Positions 57,300-64,000 of a stretch of DNA of 64,000 nt are shown piece after piece. Both the position numbers and the translations under genes were made by a program. Source of the DNA: Henckelia pumila. Taxonomy: Eukaryota; Streptophyta; Magnoliopsida; Lamiales; Gesneriaceae. A model generated the notes under the pieces. That model made no database searches. It was not told where the DNA came from and saw only the letters and a list, made by a program, of their open reading frames with translations. How positions within the stretch are numbered: the first letter of the stretch is position 1; the number at the start of each line of letters is the position of its first letter. The stretch is from the NCBI RefSeq assembly GCF_033568475.1, contig NC_133121.1:170129716-170193715 (forward strand). The letters run 5' to 3'.

Positions 57300-59214
57300 T
57301 TTAAATTTTAGGGTAGCCAAAATATTTAGGTATATCATGCAAAAAAAAAAAAAAAAAAAAGAAGAAGAGGAAATTGTACGTACAGTTTAATTTGGGTTGA
57401 GATTTTTTCATGTTTTGTGGATATAATACAATGTGGAAAAAATTTAAATTCTCACATATTCATAGTATGACTTGATCAACATGGTAATTGGATACTCGAT
57501 ATTATAAGTGCATGGATTGCTCGCACCCTGACAAGTTAACCATATAGCATATCAGGTGATCAATTGGTCGTTCCTAAGAATTGTGCTTGAAATAGGGGCG
57601 GCCCTGAGGTAGTGCGTGACAGGCGATCGTCCAGGCTTATCTTTAGATGGGTCCCTAGTTATTTTTAAATTTGTATTTATATTAATAATTATATAATTTT
57701 GGTTAATAAAAAATTATATGATAAAAAAAAAAATTTGATTGTTTTATGGCAAAATAGAAATTAATCGATACGTAGATCAAATATGAACCGAAAATACATG
57801 TGTTCTTATCCATAATTGTCAAATGTAAATTATATCTCATTGTTATTGGGATACTTATAAGGCAAAATAGAAATTTTAGTATTTCTTCTGACTCGACGTT
57901 GCACAAGTGAGCTAATTGGCAGCAAATCATATCAGCGTAGTCACTTCGGAAAAACAATCAAAATAAAATAAATGCAAAAACACTCATCCAAAATTAAATT
58001 TCAACAATATAAATGTCAAAAATCACAAGGAGGCAGTTTTACCTGATTATTACTAATTATTTATTACATAAATTAAGTCACATAAGTTTAAAAATACATA
58101 GTATGTAGCACGAGGAAGCACTAGGAGGGAGATGCCAATTTTAAAATAACATTGGAACAAACCATATAAATCCTCAAGCCTTGACTAGATTCCCATAAAC
58201 TAAATTTACAGATTAAATTATTAGCATTAACATGTGGTTTTGCTGTAAATATTCTTATTAAAAAAATTATTTCGAGCATTGGATATTATCCAATATAATT
58301 CATAGAGATTAATATATGTGGTGATAATTGAAGCATGTCGGGATGAATTGAATGTAGTACTCATGATGACATGTCAAGGTTAATTGAATTCGACATAGTC
58401 AAGGTTTGACAACTTGCATATGTTTTGTGTGCTCATAATTAATATTCTTACATTTGCATAGATACATACATACGTGTGTGTGTTCAAATGCCATTTACAA
58501 TATGCATCTCTCTATTAATTAAATTTTACTTCTCTTATTATATATATAATCTTGTTTCGAATAATCTCGAACAAATGAACGGAAAAAGTCACGAGGTTTT
58601 GAAACCCTAGAGGGAAGCGAAGTTACAAAAAAAACATGAAACATGATGATCAAATTTCAAGATTTATGAGACTGAGTGAGTTTAATAGGATAGAGAGCGT
58701 TGAAGAGACATTTTTGGTTTTTACTGTAACTTGAATTATATCAAGTCAATTAATAAATTAAATAATCCAGAAACATATAAAATTTAAAGATATATGCTCG
58801 AATTTTCAACTTGACGGAGGGATCCAACAGAACATTTGAATTTTTTTGTTGCTCAAATCCCAATATAAAATTTTTTTGAGGAAAAACTATTAGGTTCAAA
58901 TATACTTATTTTGGATTTCGACTAGATTTTCAACTGATTGCTATTCCAGTTGTGAGTTCAGTTGAACGTAGTTTACAAATGGACTATAGTATTTTTAGTG
59001 TATCGATGTTAATTGACTAATATATAGATGTATGTGTGGAAATAAGTCAACTAACAAATTGAACAATTATCAAGTGTCTTGGATCACTAAGGTTGCAAAA
59101 CCTTGTAACTTTTTTCCATTCAATTATGAACAAGTTCAGTCGTCTGATGATTTTTCCTATATTATTTGTCAATACTTAAACTATGAATGTTCCAACAAAA
59201 CAATTCCATTAAAC
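57300..59214. other. Intergenic AT-rich DNA without recognised genes
   Basis: Contains an 18-20 nt A run (57342-57360), a GGGGCGGCCCTGAGG segment (about 57594) that may be a transposon relic, and simple AT-rich sequence. ORFs are short and unsupported. Confidence 0.55.
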
Positions 59215-59637
59215 TGATAAGTCCATTGGTTTGGACATATACCCAAAGTTGATGGACCAGCAACTCAAAGAGTGGGCTAAGAAAGACATAATAAATAATA
59301 ACTTGGCCCAAGCACAAGACTTAAAAAAGCCCAAAGAACAAGAATCGACATATGCAGGAGCAGAAGTGGGTATCCAGCCTTGATCTAGAAGATGCCTCCC
59401 ACCCATGTGGATGAAGATTACATCACTTGAAGATCAAAGTACACCTTGTACGTGAAAAGTTAGTTCCGACTTTGTTTGGGGCTGAGTTGTTTTGTTGAGA
59501 AACATGAATAATGAGAAAGGGTAGTATAAATATTGTAAACAAACATTGAGAATGAGAATGTATCTTTGAGAAATCATATGAATTATGTTTTGTTTGGAGT
59601 CAGCACTTACTCGAAGTAGTTCTCATTACTATTATCA
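59215..59637 (+). repeat. 5' LTR of the Reina-like element
   Basis: 423 bp with perfect 6-bp terminal inverted repeat TGATAA...TTATCA. TATAAATA at 59525-59532 is a likely TATA box. Confidence 0.85.
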
Positions 59638-59639
59638 TT

Positions 59640-59650
59640 TGGTGCTCTCG
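59640..59650 (+). other. Primer-binding site region of the Reina-like element
   Basis: TGGTGCTCTCG follows the LTR by 2 nt. It is not the tRNA-Met site used by the other elements; the primer tRNA is not identified. Confidence 0.55.
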
Positions 59651-59661
59651 TTCGTTGAATC

Positions 59662-59766
59662 ATGAGGAATGAAGATATCGCTAAAGCCATGCGCCAATTG
59701 GAGTCCAACTTCAAACAACACTCGGATACCCAATTGGAAAATTACACCAAGCTTTTGGAAAATATA
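59662..59766 (+). pseudogene. gag: Reina-like gag, first 35 codons
   Basis: ATG 59662 opens MRNEDIAKAMRQLESNFKQH..., a plausible gag N-terminus, cut at 59766 by the foreign LTR fragment. Confidence 0.65.
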
Positions 59767-61947
59767 TGTGGGAACCTCGGGTTGTTAAACTATTCTTAGG
59801 GGCAAACAATCGTTAAACATAAATAATACAAGATAATCAAACCGATAATTTTTTTTAAATAGAGAATATACACGAACTTCGTGCACTGGTCCGTGCACCA
59901 AAAACTCAAAATCATCAAGTTACTGGTTTCTACACGGACTCCGTGCCACCTCCGTGCTCAGGTTCGTGCACAAAAACTCAAATTTATGAAGGTACTGCCT
60001 CGTCTACAGACCACACGGATCCATGAACAGGGGCATGTACAGGGTCCGTGCACAGCCAACATAAAATCTAAACCAAATGCAAAGGTACACGGACCCAGGC
60101 ATGGAGACAAGCACAGGGTCCGTGCCTTGCTAAAATTCTGAATTCTTCTAAGGCTTGTTCCAAATATGGAAAATGCATACACAACTTAAAACACCAAACC
60201 AAAACATGTATTTATTACATCCATCTAGTATTCTAAATACATGAAATCTCTAGAGTAAACAAAGTACTCAACCAGTTGAAACATTGCAACATAACATGGT
60301 TTAACATTCTTTAAAACAAGTACAAAGCTACTTGACTTCTAAACAAGTTCGATAAAGTCTATAGAACATGTCATCTGCTAAAAACCCGAGTCCCACGGCT
60401 AAAACTCTAACTCGAGCTACCCATGTTGGTTTTGACCAGCTCCTGCCCCACCTGTTGTCATGCACACATACAAAACAAAGCAACAATCGGATAACTCCGA
60501 TGAGAATATAATTCCCAGTATAAACGACATAACATGCGATCTAAAGTAAATACGAATGCAATGCATGTTTAGAACATAGGCTATCAAATCTGATAACAAA
60601 GAAATCTTGGTTCTTGGGATCCCGAGGAATAAAATATCAATCATACCATCAACTCTACCAATCGAGATGGTGTCAAGTATCTCAATCCCCTGACTTTGGT
60701 GAAACTATAGTGATTCATCTAGTTCTGAAAGTAAATCTACATTCCGTGTCACTCAACTATAGCTCTCCAAACGTCTTTTGCAATCTAGGTCGTTCGACCC
60801 TCTATGCTTCATTGGTTTATGGCTCAAGATGAATGCAAACAAAAAAAAACTGATGCATCATGTTATAATCAATAAGTAACAAACCAAAACCATAAAAAAT
60901 AAATCATGCTAATCAAGCAAGTCCATATAACACATACAAAGCAAACAAGAACAACTAATCATATATGTATGTGATTTAGGAAAAACTCGAAAATCATATC
61001 TATCTTGAGCGTTCTATCCCATCTGGATCAATGCATGCTTAGCCCTTTTCTTGAATCGTAGAAGCTCCAAGTCTGGAAAATCTACAACAAGATCTTATAT
61101 CATAAGCTTCCCAACATACAATTCAATCTTCAAATGACAATGATTGCAAACCTTGCTCAATCTTCTTATCGATACGAATCTGAATTCTCGAGTTCAAATA
61201 GCCTTCAACACCCATCTGAAATGAAGTGCATACAAGCTAGAAATATCAGTTTGCAACTCAAATCATGCTTAGCTCCATTAACTATATGAAAATCTCGACA
61301 ATTCTTGAACCGGCGACGTAACGGCTAAAAACCGGCAATCTAAACTATATCTAACTCAATCCAACAATCCAATATCATTTATAACCATAATATATCAGCA
61401 TGAATCTATCGAATTTCAGCAGCATCAGAAATGGTCATGTTCAAAAATTGCTTCAAAAATTTATAACAAATCCGAACGGCGTTCTTTTCCCGATCCGTCT
61501 TGAAATATATAATTTATGCTAGCTCAAGAACATATATAACCAATAATAATCAAATTTCATATTCAACCCGAAAATCAAACATGATAGAACTTAATAAAAC
61601 TTACATCGAAACTTAGCTCTCGGAACGGTGATCGCAAATATATGTTCAATTCCAAATTCTGACGGCCGTATGACGAAAAATCGAAGCTTTAAGAGAGTGA
61701 AAATGGCATGAGGTGAGTTTCTGAGTTTTCTTCCCTTCCTTTTACGTATAAGCTGGTGAGATAATGGTGGAAATGAGATATATATAAGCTGTTTTGTAGT
61801 TTAGTCCCTAAACTCTTTGTTATTTGCAAATCAGTCTTCGATCAATCTTTTTAATTCAATTTCAATCCTAAATAATTTAAGAATATTAGAATTTAAATCA
61901 AAACTAAAAAATTCTCAAATTAAATATTTTCGAATTAAAATTAATAT
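59767..61947 (-). repeat. Family X LTR fragment (copy D)
   Basis: Starts TGTGGGAACCTCGGGTTG and parallels the solo LTR C (20681 onwards) through landmarks such as AACTCCGATGAGAATA, CTTGAACCGGCGACGTAACG and ATCGCAAATATA. It stops about 245 bp short of the homologous end of C. Near its left end (59870-60125) it carries many GGTCCGTGCAC/ACACGGACCC palindromic words. Confidence 0.75.
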
Positions 61948-63610
61948 GCACTGACCACAAAAGTTTGAAGGACCTATTGTCGCAGGCCATACAAACCCTA
62001 GAGCAACACCATTATATGCAGAAACTGCACGGTTTCTAGTTTTTCATTGAATATAATCCAAGAAAAGAAAACTCTGCAGCAGATTTTTTTCTAGAATTCA
62101 TGAGCCAGAGGACAGTCCAATACAACCGGCCTTGTTCATGGCCATTTCAAGAGTTGAGTTTGCCTTACTTGACACCCTCAGGAAAGAGAATCAGTCTACA
62201 CCAGAATTATTGCTATTAAACCAGCGTCTTAGGAATGCCGAAGGAACTGATTCTCATTATTCCATTAAAGAGGGGCTGCTACTATATAAAGGAAGATACC
62301 TCTTATCTATTAATTCATCTCTGAAGGACCTCTTGTTACAGGGATTTCATAGCTCCCCAACAGGGGGACATGCCGGTGTCCACCGTACGTTCATGCGCCT
62401 TTCAACAAACTTTCATTGGAAGGGAATGCGTCATTCAGTTCAGGAATTTTTTTTCCAAATGTTACATCTGTCAGACTACTAAATGCTCCAAAGAAAAATG
62501 TTTCGGCTTATTGCAACCCACTGAAATTCCAGCCCAGATTTGGAGGACATTGCCTTGGAATTCATAATTGGGTTATCACGTTCTAAGGGGAATAAGACTA
62601 TTTTGGTGGTGGTTGATCGTCTCACCAAATATGCCCACTTTGGGCCCCTTCCACCATCACACACAACTAGCCAAGTAATCGAACTTTTCTGTTCAATGGT
62701 AATCAAGCTCCATAGGGTGCACAAATCCATCATATCCGATAGGGATCCCATTTTCAAAAGTCACTTCAGGCGCAAGGTTTTTGAACTAATGGGGATCAGA
62801 CTCCGCATGATTTCTGCATATCATCCCAAATGGACGACCAAACAGAGGTGGTAAATCACTGCATTGAAAAATATCTGAGGGCATTCACTACAGATAATCC
62901 AACTACGTGGGTCTCGTTTCTTGGTTGGGCAGAGTATCATTACAATACAAGTTATCATTCATCTATTGGTATGACACCTTTTCAAGCTGTATATGGAAGA
63001 GTACCACATACTATTCCTTTGTAGGTGCAGGGCAGTACATCATTAGCAGTGGTGGAACATGACCTACGGACTCGAGATGAAATTCTCAAAATCTTAAAAG
63101 AGCATTTACAGCAAGACCAAAACAGAATGAAACTCCAGGCTGATGGACACCGGAAAGATGAAATTTCAAGAAGGGGATTTGGTCTTGGTGAATCTCGCCC
63201 CATATCGACAAACCACTGTTACTAAGCGGCTTTATCCTAAGCTTTGCAAGAATTATTTCAAACCTTTTTCTATCTTAAATAAGGTCGGACATGTGGCTTA
63301 CACATTACTATTACCAACAACAAGCCGCATCCATCCTACCTTCCAAGCTTCTCAACTCAAACCTTTCCAAGGAGAGGCTCCTCTCATGGTGGAAGAATTA
63401 CCAGAGTTCAGTGTTAACAACCAACCTCTTTCAATTCCAGTTGGTATTTTAGCCACTCTCTGCATCAACCACATGGGGAGAGAAATGAAGAAAGTCCTAG
63501 TTCAGTGGTCAGGACAGTGCCCGGAAGACGCCACGTGGGAGAACTTTATTGAGTTCTGCTCGATCTATTCACAATTTCACCTTGAGGACAAGGTGGTGTT
63601 TGAAGAATAG
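61948..63610 (+). pseudogene. pol: Reina-like pol 3' part: RNase H end, integrase, chromodomain, broken
   Basis: Starts inside RNase H (TDHKSLKDL-like at about 61951). Then integrase zinc motif (GGHAGVHRTF...CYICQT, 62360-62480), catalytic core pieces (VVVDRLTKYAHF, ISDRDPIFKSHF, HPKWTTKQ where the family has a Gln-Asp/Gly-Gln turn), and a chromodomain (VLVQWSGQCPEDATWENF, about 63498) ending EDKVVFEE. The segments 62132-62482, 62540-62854, 62830-63024 and 63143-63610 lie in different frames or are separated by stops. The final TAG (63608-63610) overlaps the polypurine tract. Confidence 0.85.
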
Positions 63611-63615
63611 GGGAG

Positions 63616-64000
63616 TGATAAGCCCATTGGTTTGGACATATACCCTAAGTTGATGGACCAGCAACTCAAAGAGTGGGCTAAGAAAGACATAATAAATAAT
63701 AAATTGGCCCACACACAAGACTTACCAAAGCCCAGAGAAGAAGAAGCGACATATACAGGAGCAGAAGTGGGTATTTAACCTTGATCTAGAAGATGCCTCC
63801 CACCCATGTGGATGAAGTATTATGTCACTTGAAGATCAAAGAACACCTTGCACGTGAAGAGTTAGTTCCGAGTATGTTTGGGGCTGAGTTTTTCTGTTGA
63901 GAAACATGAATAAAGAGAAAGGGTAGTATAAATATTGTAAACAAACATTGAGAATGTATCTTTGAGAAATCATATGAATTAAGTTTTGTTTGGACTTACT
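63616..64000 (+). repeat. 3' LTR of the Reina-like element (cut by window end)
   Basis: TGATAAGCCCATTGG..., directly after AATAGGGGAG. Clearly homologous to 59215-59600 but with many substitutions and small indels. Confidence 0.85.

Larger units (their letters stand above)
59215..64000 (+). mobile_element. Decayed Reina-like Ty3/gypsy chromovirus with internal deletion
   Basis: LTRs start TGATAAG (59215 and 63616), the second cut by the window end. A gag start and the end of pol with a chromodomain are present, but everything from about gag residue 35 to RNase H is missing, and an LTR fragment of another family (59767-61947) sits at the junction. More than 20 differences were counted between the LTRs over 385 bp, so this insertion is old. 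Confidence 0.85.

Noticed and set aside
57594..57660. GGGGCGGCCCTGAGG segment as the end of a DNA transposon
   Set aside because: Resembles a common plant repeat but no partner end or duplication could be found.

Overview
This window is nuclear DNA from a flowering plant, most likely a eudicot. The evidence is a dense nest of plant LTR retrotransposons, AT-rich intergenic DNA with MITE-like repeats, and two plant gene families: a DUF7796/glycosyltransferase-like membrane protein and a DUF241 protein. I see no bacterial, organellar, rRNA or tRNA genes.

Layout. 1-19216: a Ty1/copia Sirevirus (called SIRE-A here) whose left end lies outside the window. An Angela-type copia element (1989-11012, target-site duplication GCTTT) interrupts its gag gene. 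19217-26108: stacked old LTR pieces, including an almost textbook solo LTR (20681-23486, duplication GCACT) sitting inside a related LTR of opposite orientation. 26109-48010: a second Sirevirus of the same family (SIRE-B, duplication ATGTG). A complete, apparently intact Ty3/gypsy Tekay-type chromovirus on the minus strand (33417-44183, duplication ATTCA) interrupts its third ORF. 48011-49913: relic LTR sequence and an inverted-repeat element. 49914-57299: the gene-bearing island, with a two-exon gene, a Mutator-like MITE, assorted short repeats and a single-exon DUF241 gene. 59215-64000: a decayed Reina-like gypsy element with a large internal deletion, at whose junction lies another LTR fragment.

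Relative age by LTR comparison (counted by eye): the Tekay element is youngest (about 5 substitutions in 2.95 kb). SIRE-B (about 5 in 1.27 kb) and the Angela element (about 8 in 1.87 kb) come next. The Reina-like relic is much older (more than 20 differences in 385 bp). Only the Tekay element looks able to code for everything it needs. SIRE-B and the Angela element have young LTRs but badly broken reading frames, so both were probably moved by proteins from other copies.

The most unusual signals are not genes. (1) The Angela leader between PBS and the gag remnant carries three separate arrays of hairpins. Two are made of perfect stems with 3-nt loops ending in G. The third has a conserved loop and complementary stems that differ from unit to unit. 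(2) Four copies of one LTR family carry different palindromic words at the same place, roughly 100-200 bp from one LTR end. (3) Both Sireviruses are enriched for the heptamer CGGTCGA/TCGACCG in LTRs and coding sequence, in all reading frames. (4) A TGACGTCA + TATATATA module strictly conserved between the two Sireviruses precedes their third ORF. (5) A 228-bp spliceable intron separates gag and pol of the Tekay element.
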